Below, in pieces: positions 1 through 12,800 of a stretch of 64,000 bases of DNA; positions within the stretch are counted from its first letter, which is position 1; each line of letters starts with the position of its first letter. A program made the position numbers and the translations under genes. The notes beneath the pieces are model-generated. The model ran no database searches. It saw only the letters and a program-made list of their open reading frames with translations, and had not been told where the DNA came from. Source of the stretch: Apis mellifera (lineage: Eukaryota; Arthropoda; Insecta; Hymenoptera; Apidae); the NCBI RefSeq assembly GCF_003254395.2, contig NC_037638.1, positions 23,203,352 to 23,267,351 on the forward strand, read 5' to 3'.

Positions 1-83
1 CGAAAACTTGTAAAAGCAAATCAAATCAAAAAAAAAAAAAAAAAAAATATTACCCTGGGCTACGTTTGAGGGTAAATTGTGAG

Positions 84-2983
84 GGCGGTGAGCTTGAGCG
101 AGGGTGGTTACAGGAGCCTGTACGGAGGTCTGTCCGCGGGACTCCAGAGACAGATGTGTTTCGCCAGCATACGGTTGGGCCTCTACGACGGGGTGAAGTC
201 ACGCTACGCTGGAATCATCGACGGTACATCCAACAAACTCCTAACTTTTTGATTACGTAATCCTCCTATACGATATACGAACCGGGTATAAGCGCGAGCG
301 CGAGCGAACGAACGCCGCGCACGTGCTCTCCATCTCTCTGTTACATGAATGAGTGACACACGCGTAAGTAACGGCTGGTTGGTCGATCATCGACCACCAT
401 CGGCTACCGCGTGCTTTTTACTAGAAGAAATTAATACGAATCTTATATATATTTATATAGACCTATATATATATATAGACACACACAAACATATATATAT
501 ATATAGACATATGACAAGAGAAAAAAAAAAAAAAGAAAGAACTCTCTCGCGAGGGTACCCTATCGAGTTACTTTCGATATCGCGGGTCAAAATGCAGCAG
601 CCTCGGACCGTGATGCTGTACCGTATCTCCTTTTCTTTCGACTTTTTTTTTTCGTTTTTTTTTCTTTTTTTTTTTTAATACCATTTCAATCGATTAACGC
701 AGATATTAATGTAGACGTCTCGCATCGCTGATCTCGTCGTCATTTCTACGATCTAGAGTCGGCCGTCGAAAAGGAAGTAAAGGAAGAAAGAAGGCTTACA
801 GATAATCACTGCCTCAAGAGTAGTATGTCGTTTGTACTCTTCTCCTGCAATTTGGATTATTTGTAAATTAATTTTATGTGCCGTCTGTTATTCGTTGCGT
901 GTACACGCGGGAACGATGTTTTTTGTATCGATAAACGGTATTTTTATTTATTTATTTATTTTTTTTTTTTTAAATATTTTTTTTTTTTCCTCTCGAAATT
1001 TAGAAACGGTAGTAGAGAAAAAAAAATGCGCAGTTCGATCTCGTGACCGATACGATTTCCCAATCGAATTCCATTCTAATTAAACTTTTTGCTAATCGCG
1101 TGTAAACTAATACAGCATTATATCGATAAGAAAGCAAGCATGTATGTTTCCGGTATTTTTTCATGTATGTATGCGTGGAGTCGATCGTGATAATTTTATT
1201 ATCGGTTATTTATAATTAATCCCTTATCGAGGATAAAATATCTTAATCAGAAGTTAAACGGTCGTAACGCGAATTTCGAATTTGACCCTTCATGGCATGT
1301 TGTAAACTATTTCCTTGCGTAACTTATCGGCGTATTTGTAACCGAACCTCTTGAACGGATCACTTTACTCGAATCAAGAAAGTTGCTAAGATCGTATAAA
1401 GTCGATGACGCAATGATACTCGAGATCAACGATACATTTTTTCCATCATTACCTTTGCGAACAATACACTTTCGAATACACTTTTCTTCTTTTCGAAAGA
1501 AAAAAAAAAGAAAAAGAAAAAGAAAACGAAAAAGAACGAAAAATAAAATCAAAGTATACCATTTATAATAATTTTAATATTCATAGTTGATCTCGAGTAT
1601 CAACCTCGTATCATCTCGTATCAGTACTTGACCCAGTTCTTATCGCAACACATTGTACTCTGGTAGAATGTGAAATCGTGGTATCCCGTTTGAGAAAAAC
1701 CCTCGTGACGTGAAAAATTATTTAGACTGAGCGTTGATTGTAACGCGATGATAATCAATAAGCCAATAAACGTGCTGTTACCGCGCAGAGCGCGATCTTG
1801 TCCCACCCTGCATCCTAATTATTAATTTTTTATCGATTTGAGAACCGTGAGACGCAAAGCGTGTAACGTGCATATTCTCGAAAACAAACAACCCACAGAC
1901 AAATAAACACCGGGACGAGCCGTTTTTTCACCGTATTCTTTTATCTTGGCAGGTAATAACAGGAGCGCGAGCGGATCGAAGAGTATCTCCGTACGAATCG
2001 CCGCTGGAATCACGACAGGCGCCCTGGCGGTGCTCTTTGCTCAACCGACCGACGTCGTCAAGGTACGCCTACAGGCTGGAAGTAATGGAAGATCGGTGAG
2101 ATATAGCTCCACCCTGCAAGCGTACAAGAATATCGCTGCCGAAGAAGGAACGCGGGGCCTTTGGAAAGGTACCATCGTTCAAATTACGATTAAAATATAC
2201 GATATTCTCTATGCAGACTCGTTGCAAAGTTCTATTTGATTCCCAATATTAATCGAAAATAAATTTCACTATGATCTCAACGTTCGAAACGTAAAAAAAA
2301 AAATTTTGTATGCATGTCGAATCTTTGAAACAGCCAATAAGCGATAAAAAAATAATTTATATTCTCCGATTGTATTCTCTAACCGTCGTAAAAGAAACAT
2401 AGCAACATGGATTGATTTAAATTTCAAATTTTTATTCGCGAGAATAATGCATCGATAGAGAAAAATTAATTAAATATTTCTAGCAGCTTAATTAATCGAT
2501 TCTGATTTCGAAAATTTCAACGCGAAATTTTCTCTCGTTCGATCTCGAAAGATCGATTCGTAATTTATAGAAAAATTAATCACCAATTCTCCCTTCAATT
2601 CAGGAACTGTGCCCAACATCTCGAGAAACGCGATCGTGAACGTGGCGGAGATCGTTTGCTACGACATTATCAAGGATTTCATCTTGGAACACGGATACCT
2701 GCGCGATGGGATTCCCTGCCACATTACGGCCGCGGTGGCGGCAGGGCTGTGCACCACGTTGGCAGCCAGCCCTGTGGACGTGGTGAAGACTCGTTACATG
2801 AACAGCGCCCCCGGCGAGTACAAGGGCGTCAAGGATTGCGCTGTTCGTATGATGATGAAGGAGGGGCCGTCCGCGTTTTACAAAGGCTTCGTGCCCAGCT
2901 TCACGCGGCTCGTTTCCTGGAACATCGTTCTCTGGATCACCTACGAGCAGTTCAAAGTCTACGCGAAGAAGCTGAACCAGTAA
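84..2983 (+). CDS. UCP2: Mitochondrial uncoupling protein, UCP1-3 group, 3' part (three exons)
   Basis: Inner-membrane mitochondrial carrier expected to conduct protons or exchange anions. Coding exons are 84-223, 1953-2168 and 2604-2983 (stop TAA 2981-2983); the N-terminal exons lie upstream of the window. Phases match at both junctions. Exon 1 has the motif LYGGLSAGLQRQ followed by RLGLYDGVKSRY, exon 2 has QPTDVVKVRLQ, and exon 3 has SPVDVVKTRYMNS and EGPSAFYKGFVPSF. The two PxDxxK/R carrier signatures are thus present, and the wording is that of vertebrate UCP1-3, not UCP4/5. The stretch ends in a normal C-terminus. The first acceptor (AG at 82-83) has a poor pyrimidine tract, so the exact start of that exon is less certain; an in-frame TAA at 73-75 rules out an earlier one. 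It converges on the CCP1 gene. Family assignment is firm; orthology to one particular UCP is inference. Confidence 0.93.
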
Positions 2984-5900
2984 ACAATCGCACATCCCTC
3001 TATCGACCTGGGCGCATCTTCGTCGATTCACTTACACAAACACAAAACACAGTTAGACACACACAACACACAGACACTTAGACAGACATATACACGCGCG
3101 GCAACCGTGTTTTAATCAAACTGCAGCTTCATAATCTGTATTTCGATCGTGTAGCTTAGGGATGGGAGGATGTATGTAATCGTGTATCGGTTTAGATTTG
3201 ATCGTTTCGAATAGAGAATATCTTAGCTTGCCGTCGTTCGCATTATTTATTTCACGATAAACTTTGACGCGTATATACATGTATAAGTTTTTTTTTGTTT
3301 CTTCTTTTTTCTTTTTTTTTTCTCCTTCTAAGTAGATAGTGCATGTTGTTAGATGATTCATCGAGCGTTACGTTTGTATTATCACTTTGTATTATCGAGG
3401 GTAGATCGGGTAATTATTGAATTTTGATAACGTTTTGGGGAACTTTGTTGTTGTGAGGGGCAACTCTTTGTATCTGTATCGCTAGTTTTTCTATACCTAA
3501 TACGTATACGTATGTAACGATTACTCGTAGAGACTCTTGCTTATGCATACGTAGAGGGTGATTATGATTTTACGATAATGAAGCTGTTGCGCTGTTATTT
3601 TGTAAGATGTAATTAATTAATTGCTCGCACGAAATTAGATGTATATTAGTGTTTCTTTATCTTTCTTTAAAAAAGATTTAAGTCTAAGACGATTTATAAG
3701 CACAATTATGTTGATATTATTATAAATAGCTTCGTTTAGCAAACGACGGCAATCAATTCTCCCATCATATCGTTGTATTTTCACCTTTCTTTCCGGTAGA
3801 TGGACGATCGTGCGTGCATTCTATATAATTTGAATAAAAGAAAGAGAAAGAGAAGAAGGAAGAAAGTCTATTGGAAAAAAGTAAAATAAACGGGGGGAAA
3901 AAGAAATCGTTTGAAACGCGAATTCGAGTATTGCATTTGTAATTGAATGAATTTTTAAATTATCGATTTAAGAGGAAAGAAATAAAAATGAATAAATAAT
4001 AAAATAAAATAAAATAAAAGAGTGCACGCACGATCGAGAATATCTTTAGAAATCTGTCAATAATCCATAAATGAAACATTTTTGGCTACGTAAGTCAGCT
4101 TTAGAAGAAACATTTAGTAGGACAATAGAGGAAAAGAAATTTCTCCCCTGATAATGAATACTTAATATAAAAAAAATCACGCGCATTACGATACGCCAGA
4201 CAGACAATAAGGTTTCAAAATTGATTTCGAGTATTTGCGAGATCTGTTGACACGAGCTACACACATGTACGATGATGATTATTCGACTGATTTTCATTTT
4301 TAATGACTACGATTAATTCTTCGATATACTAAATATATATAAAATAACAAACGCCGAGCTGAACATCCTCCGCTATAACTAATGCGTATAATTCGTAATT
4401 CGTTCTTCTAAGCAATTATGTTTACGCGGGATTTAATTTTTTTTTTCTTTTTTTTTCTTCCAACAATTGCTAGAGATATTTAAAACAAAATACGGGCGGA
4501 TATTTAACAATCTGATTTCGGGTCAATTAATATTATATACAGGGCACAATTTTTATCGAATTTCGATCGACGACTTGTAGTCTGTTTTTTAAAGCTATGT
4601 TACCATCTATTGATGTATATTTCACATTAAAGAGCAATTCTTATTATCTTATTAATTCCGATTGTCTCATCTATCCATTATATCGTTTTCTCTCTCTCTT
4701 TTCTCTCTCTTCTTTCTCTCTCTTTCTTTCTCTTTTTTAATTCATACTTACCAACAATTATCCACGTTCATAGGTGGAATGAAATTTAATTTCTTATTTC
4801 ATCCATCTTTTAAAAGACGTACGAACTTTTTAACACGACACATTCACATCGATCTTCGTGAAATCCGTAACTGTAGCTCGGGTATATATCATACAGTATT
4901 ACTTATTATTATTATTATTATTATTATTGTTATTATTATTATTATTATTACATTCAATCAAGTACTATCGTTATGTCATTTGATAGATACAATTTTCTAT
5001 TGGAGGAATTTCTCTTTTAATATGTATACTATGTAACGAAAGATTTTACTGCCTCTTATATATTGCGTAACTGAGAGAAGCTGCAGAATTGGATGAAAAA
5101 TATCCAACCGAGAATAATATTTACCGATTTCAAGAAGAACGTTTATTATTATCTCTATCCTATAAATATATATATACATATACTTTGTATTAAGTCTATA
5201 AGTGTCTTTAATTGTATAACGAAATAAGTATATATTTCACGATGGGCACCGCTTTAAGAAGTATTTTGCATGCGAATGTTCTGATCGTAGGCGGATTATT
5301 TTATAAAACGTACTAAAAAAAAAAAAAAAGAAGAAAAAAAGGAATACTAAAAAAAAAAGGAGATACGAATTAAATTGCGTGTTTCACAATTTGTAGAGCT
5401 GGTTTGTTGCGCGCGTTTAAATTTAATTAACAACAATTCTTCGTGACATAGGTCATAGTCTAAATTATCTTTTATTACCATGCCCATGAGAATTTAAATA
5501 GATCCGATTAAAATATTGCTATCGCGCGTTTTTTTTTTAGAGTTTAGAAAAGAAGCAAGGAAGAGAAAAAGCTTTTTCTCTTTATTCTCTTTGTTCTTTC
5601 TTCTTTCCCTCTCTTCACTCTTATCGCAAAAATTCTTTTTCGCGAATTGCAAAAAAAAGCAACGACTTCTCCTCTTTCTTTTCTCTCTTTTTCAATATAC
5701 TTTCTCATTCGATACGTTGCACACACATCCCATCGATCGAGCTTCGATTCAACACACAATTGCGTCGAGCGCAATGTATATTTTTAAGCGGATCCTCTCT
5801 TTATCTTTCCGTTTTCGTTTGGAATTTTTTCGAGAATTTGAAGATTATTATATATTCTTATATATTCGTTCTAAGCATTGTATATGTATCGCTTGTATGC

Positions 5901-6884
5901 AGCTTGTATTAAAGATTGAGCAACACAATTGATTAAATTTGGTAAAATTCGTGTAATGAAACTAACTAAGCGATTAACGACTGTATCTTAACGCCTTGTA
6001 GAAGACTGAACCAATTAATTAAGGATTAGCGATTATAAAAAAAAAAAATGCGAGAAAGGATGAGAGAATATCAAATGCTTGCGAGCTTTTGGATGAAAAT
6101 TTATAGCGACATATATATTTGCTGTATTATAATAAGTAAGCTTTATTTTCTATGATCACATTTTGATTAAAATATCACGTAGAATATGTAATGTAAACAG
6201 TGAGGTATATATATATATAGCGAAACAGGATAAAGGTTTTTTTTGCTTTATTTGAATTATTTAATTTCACGCTTTAACTTAAATGTGTTCGTGGTTTTTG
6301 CAAAAAAAAAAAAAAAAAGGAAAACAAAGAAATCATTTCGACGATTTAACTTCTTCGGGTTATTCTCTTGGATTTTTTTTTTTTTTTTTTTTTAAGTCTT
6401 CTTGTCTGGTTGTTCGAAAGGTTGTCATTTAATTTATGAAAATTAATGAATTCTCGTCCTCGTCGGTTTGTTCTTGGCGTTAATCGTTGCTTTGTCGAAC
6501 GAAATTCTAGCAGGAGACGCGCCTTCCTCGCATGGTGAGATTTCTCGCACTTGTAAGATGCTCAAATTTAATAGAAGTTTCAATTTACATTTGTGGCGAG
6601 CGAGGCGTTCATTTTCGAAATTATATATATATACAATGGAAAAGGGGCTTTAATTTCTTAGACAGGCTCTTCGTAGGGAATAGCTTGACATTTGTTACGA
6701 GTTTTAAATAAAAATTCTTCAAAGTGTACAGAATATCCTTTTGCCCGATGTTCTTTCGTGTTTTTTTTTTCTTTCTTTTTTTTCTTTTTTATTTCGCAGC
6801 CAAAAACCTGTACAAACCTTCCGATCTATTTATAAAGAAGCTATGATATCGTCGATATCGTTGTCGAATCGTTGTAAATTAAAA
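2984..6884 (+). other. UCP 3' UTR and convergent intergenic spacer
   Basis: About 3.9 kb between the UCP stop and the CCP1 stop without a supported gene. It is AT-rich with poly-A/T runs, a (TTA)n tract near 4904-4951, a CT-rich tract near 4688-4736 and several AATAAA signals on the plus strand (3833-3838 and a cluster at about 3980-4019). A UCP 3' UTR of roughly 0.85-1 kb ending near 3.85-4.05 kb is inferred. I see no coding signal in the rest. Confidence 0.5.
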
Positions 6885-6890
6885 TTTATT
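6885..6890 (-). terminator. CCP1 poly(A) signal overlapping the stop codon
   Basis: On the minus strand the terminal codon TAA (6892-6890) shares its last A with a canonical AATAAA hexamer. If used, the 3' UTR would be only some 15-30 nt. Other AT-rich signals lie further downstream, so use of this one is inference. Confidence 0.4.
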
Positions 6891-9800
6891 TAAGTCTCAA
6901 AATCAGATTCGTCTGACTCGCAGCTAGACGAAATGTCATCTTCCATGCATCCTGACTCCTCGGGAATACCTTCTCCCATAGGAATCCTATAGGAAGAGAA
7001 ATAAATATATTATGGTAAGAAAATAATAATATTTTAAAAGTTTTTTAATATTTGTTATTTGTTAATTAATTAATTAATTAGTTATTCGTCGTTATTAGAA
7101 AGATGATCAGGTAAGATTTAGTTTAAATTTAGTGTATTAAAATATAAGTGTATTATATACATGATACCAAATTTTCAAAATACGAATGAAATATTAATAC
7201 GGATGTTTGTTTTAAGATATTAAATGTTTTTTTTTATTTAAATAAGAAATATTGAGTTGACGAGAAATTGAAAGTTGCGAATTTTTTATTTTCAATTTTC
7301 AACAATATTAACACAATGTTCATATTAAATATATTTGAAGTAAACATAGTGAGTGAATTTTACATATTAATAAATGATCAATAAAAAAATTCTATTAATC
7401 TTGGACAATCTACTTATGATTAGATTTAGAAATCTGTTTAAAGAAAGATAAAAAATTATGTAATAACAGAATACTCGATGTCTGGATTTTTTAGATAAGA
7501 ATTAAATTAAATTCTTGGCAAACATCTCGAAAGATATGTAAAAAAAAAACACGTTTTCGAATGATTTTAAAATAGAATGTATAAACATATAATAACAATA
7601 AGAATAAATTGATTTACAAAACCAACTATACAATTTCTAATCAACTCGATAAAAATTCAATAAATATCACAGTTAGTCGTATAATTTTCACACACAAAAA
7701 AATTTCTACACAAATCTTGCCTCAAATCAAGTTTTGCTTAATCATTCGTTAAGGAATTGCGGCAAGATGAAGGGCCGCAGGCTTATCCTGAATACATTTA
7801 GCAACGGTTTTTGATTTCTTCGAAATGCATTTTAGCGGGCAACACTCCTCTTTCAACGACCTGCGCTCACAAATCCTTCACGTCCATATTTACATTTATC
7901 ATTATACCTCGCTACTTCCAATCAAATTTTTCCCCGCAAAACTTTCTTATATTACTACCAAGATTACTCATACTCTCAACCTACTTGTCAATACTCCAAT
8001 TCTCGGTATAATCCTTCATCATTGACAGAGCCTGACAGAAATCCTGGCCGATGGCGTTCAAGTGTTTCGTGTCCAGATGCAGACCCGCGAGCAATCCCTG
8101 GTCGCATCCGCAGAAACTGCTCTCCATCGTGTAACTTCTGCGCAAAATCGAGAAGAGAAAAGAGATCGTAGAGCGCGATGAGTTAAAATGCGATCTAATC
8201 GATCTTGAAGGAAGATAAATGGGTAACAGGCGTGTATGTATAATACCTCGAAACACCTAACTGCCGCCATATGGCTACCCTGGCGGTGGACTCCTTGTGC
8301 CTCTCGACCTTGAACGAGCACAGTGGCAATGCGAACGCTGGAGATATTTTTTGCATGAGATACGGCAACGTCTGAAACGTGTATTGCGGCAGATATATCT
8401 CACGAGAAGATATTCACTATCATCCTATATCGTTTAACCATTTTAACGATCAAATTATAATTAGAATTCGACGGTTGATGAAAATGTTTCTCGAAAACCC
8501 TATTCTATTTCTAGAAACTTCCTTCAATTCAAGCTTAAATGTACATTAATAACAACAATCATCTTTTATTATATAGAAAGATTTTTACAGTATGATCTAT
8601 CTTAATCTTTCTTAAAATATTCACGCGTTAAAAACATTCTTATAGATCATTTGTACAAACTGTTACTCGACTTTCGAGAATTTCGTATCAAAGTAGCGAA
8701 GAACTTTTGAAATCTCAACGAATTTCGAAGTTCTAATTCCTTAATTAAAAAAAAAAAAGAAAGAAGAAGAAAAAAAAGAAAGAAACGTTAATGTTCGTAA
8801 TCCAATGGAAGCGAAGGGATCTTCTTCTTCATTTTCGCGGGGAATATTTAAAATGAGCACACGGTACCGATCCTGTCCGCCGTAAATTAAATCGGGCGAG
8901 GCGAGTTTCGCCTCTGATACTTCCCCTCTCGAGGCGGAGAACCGCTCGCTCGCTAGTAAATTGACTTCGATAGATCGCGCTAGATTACCGTTCGTAGTCT
9001 CGTTGCCGGTACATGTAACCCGCTGTACTAACCGCGCGTCTAAATATAATACCCTAGGCCTCTCCTCGCTCCTCTTTCGCCCCTCTTACCAAATACTGAG
9101 ACGGCTGGTCCGGTTTCGCCCTGTCCGCGGCACTCCAAGAACCCGACCTTGAGCAACCGAACAGAAACACATTCTTCCTCCGTGAATGGCCGTGATAGTC
9201 GACGAAAACATAGGGAGGCCTCTGCAACACCCTCGTGCAGTACTCCATCAGACCCTTCGTGTGATAGATCACAGGATGGAGGACTTGGTTAGGATTGCTC
9301 CACCGCCTGTTCAGATCTTCGTTCGTCAATCCGTAACGATTACTGTAATCAATCGAAAATAAACGCCTTTAACGCGCTGCTTTTTTTTTACTTTAACGCA
9401 TCCGAATACCTTTATTATTATTATTATTATTATTTGCTTCTTTTGATAAAGATCTCGATATTTAGATCAAAATCGTATCCTCCATTTATGATTCTTTTTA
9501 TTATAAATAATACGTTTATTACGAATATTTAAATTTGAAAGGGATAACAGGGTAAATGAATATGTTATTAACACTCGTAAATTTTACATAATGTTCGAAC
9601 GAAATCTTTGTTTTCTTTATTTTCAATAATTTTTCACAACAATGATGAATAAATTCAAGGGATTAATATTTTCGATAAATATTTTATATATATAGAGAGA
9701 GGTAAATAAACATTTAAGATTTATATATTAAAGTATATGATAATTTAATCGCTTCCTGTTTGTGTTGTAATTTTTTTTCGAATAATAAACGAATCATCCG

Positions 9801-12800
9801 GTTCTAACTGGACCGGTTCGCTCGATAATAATATAAGAAAGTTCTGAGAAGCACGGTTTTAGAATTTCCTGTCAGTTCGCATGTCGATGATGCACGTCGA
9901 GAAGGAGAAGGGCCTTGTCAGAGATCGTCTTCATTTAAGGATTCAGCCGCGGTTAGAAGGACGTTTCCGGCGACCGGAAGTCGGGCCGGAGGAAGTTACG
10001 CCTCCGCGTCTCGCATAGTTAATAGTGGGATAGTGTGGACCCCCGAGCTTACACACCGAGGCCGCCATTTTGCTTCTACCTGTCGTTCTAACATTGTTTC
10101 GAGATGTACATAATGCTAGGTACTTGGAATACCAAATATACGTGTCCAAATATTTCTTCCATCTCGCCTTGCCCGAAACTTAAATATTTGACGCTTGAAT
10201 TAGTGACGTAACGTGAGATTAAAATTCAAGGTTTCCATTTCTCGACGTTTATATCAACGATGTTTATTCTCTTAATGAAACTCGAAATATTTGTACACAG
10301 AAGGAGCAACGAGACACGGAACGGAACATCAAAATAGAAATAATTAGCGGTTAGACAAGAAGTCGCTCGCTCCGTGGGATTAACAATCGGTACACGCGTA
10401 ACCTATGGACGGGAATCTTGGATCGTTCTTCCGATCATAGGCCACGTAATACAAACATTAGCAATTTGACGCCTCGTAATCGCTTCCGGTCTTTAAGGTA
10501 GTACAGACAGACGTGACACGGGCTCAAGATAGCTACGTAACGATCGATATCTCGCGACCGGCAGATGGCGAGGAATAATAAGAATAATGGATAATGAAAG
10601 GAGGGGGGGAGGGTGACGGTGCACCTGTGTGGATGACGGTACGCGAAGAAATGTTGCCGGTCGTCGTCGCTGACATCGTTGTCGTCGTGTCGTGTCGTGT
10701 CGTGTCGTGTCGTCGTATCGTCGATGTCGTCGTCGTCGTCGAAGGAGGAGGAAGACGAGGAAGGAGAGGGGAGAAGGAGGGGGAGGACGTTCACCGGCGG
10801 ACATTCGCAGAAAGCGACGAAAAACAACAGTCATCGGAGATAATAGATTTCGTCCGGCGTGGAACGAGAAGGAACGGAAGATGGTAGGAGGAGGGAAAAA
10901 GAGGCGACGTTGGGACGAAAAAAAGCGGCGAGAATTACGCGTATTAAAATGAAATCATCGTTGATGAACGGCGCCGACAATGTTGCTCCGCGGACGGAGC
11001 TCAAAAACACGGAACTCTAATGCCTCTCGAAATTGCCGTTGGTGCCGTTATTCCTCACTATTTTCGAGAAACTCGAATTAGAGTCGTTGGAGGAAAGAAC
11101 ACGACCATTATCGTGAGAAACTTCTTTCCTCCTCGATTCTTTAATAGCGATCTTCATCTTCTCGATGTTTCTTTCTCGAGGATGAGAACGGTTAAGTTAG
11201 TCCTCTCGAGAAAAGCGTGGGAATGGACAAAATAATCATCGTACAACGATATTTTAATCAAATTTAAACACGTCCCTGTATCGAACGAAATATAAAGCCG
11301 ATAATTGGAATAATTGCGGGCGACAAAATTACATTTTTATTTCGTCTAAATGACAAATCCCTCGTGGAACGACGATGAATCTTTGAACAATTCATCGGTA
11401 CTCACGAGAGGGAGAAGAAAACGAAATGGCGGGAGACGCGACGTACACGCGAGCGACAATGAAGCAATTGTACAACGAACTTCTTTGCAGTTTTATTAGC
11501 AGGCCGATGTAATGGGCAACATCAGTCTGTTCGTGCTAGCAAGCGATGTCAATGACTTGAACGGAGGAGCCTTGACCGCGAACTTCTCTCACCTTCTCAG
11601 AGATCCTGTACAAATTACACTTAACCGGCCGCTCATCTCGAACTGGCTGCGCGCCTCACATTTTCAAAGCCGCATCGCCGCACTTCGTACACCTGGCAAT
11701 AATAAAAAAATCACGAATCGCACCGCTCGATTCGATTACGATTAACGAGCATCGATCGAGCAACGATTTATATCGTCATAATGCGACGATCGATCGGCTG
11801 AATCGATAGGGGAATTTCAGTTTCGTCCAATTATTTTCCTTCCACCGTCTTCCCGTCGTCGATTCTATTCGTCGACGAGTTTTTCACCGACTCTTCCTAA
11901 AAATCGTGAATCGAATTCCTACATATCTGTGACAATGCTACCGAACTGCATTACCGATGCGGCACGGTGCAGCTGCGGTCTCGAAAGAGATTGCATCGAA
12001 AGTGGTTGTACGTGTTCCCTTTGGTTTCACTCTCGCCAGAGCACGGACAGGGCGATTATCGTGCCACTAAGGGAATCGAAAATGCGTGCGAATCGAGGAA
12101 TTTAAACTCGTGATCGAAAAAAATCTCGCTCGACGAGTCCTCCTCTCTCCCATTCGAGCGCGCAAAAAGACGAGCAATTCCTAAGATGACGTCAGAAACA
12201 GGTTATTTATACTCCTAGCCTATAAGTCACCGGACATTCGCTAATTTTCAACATCAACCTAATATATATTTTTCTTGATACACCATATAGTTTATTCCTA
12301 CGTTAATTTTGACAGATTTTCGACAAATTATCCGAGTGTAAAGAGTTAAAAATTACAAACTTTACCCTATCACAACTAATTGAAATTAACCGAGATGATT
12401 GTATTTAGATGAAGAAGGCGGGCAGATGGTCGATCCCGTTACGCCATAATTTTTCGCCACTTTATCACCGAACGATACCCGATGTCCCATCTCGTCGTTT
12501 ATCCCGTCCTACCGGTGGATCGCGCCGTTCGAGAGGAAACACAGGCAGAAGTCACGAATACTTCGGGGAAGGAGGCAGGATCGAAGAAAAGAGGCGGACG
12601 CGAGTATAAGAAAAATTGGCGGATCGTTCTTGCAATCGTAAAGCGAAATCCTTGGGCACGTTGGGAACGTCGGTTTCTTCGTGGTCGTCTTCCACGTATC
12701 ACGCGTTTCTTCCGTGAACTTTACTACCATCCTTGCCCGCCTTCCCCCTCCCTCTATCTTTGTTTCATCTCTTCTCGCCTCTCGCCGCATTTTCTTCGAG

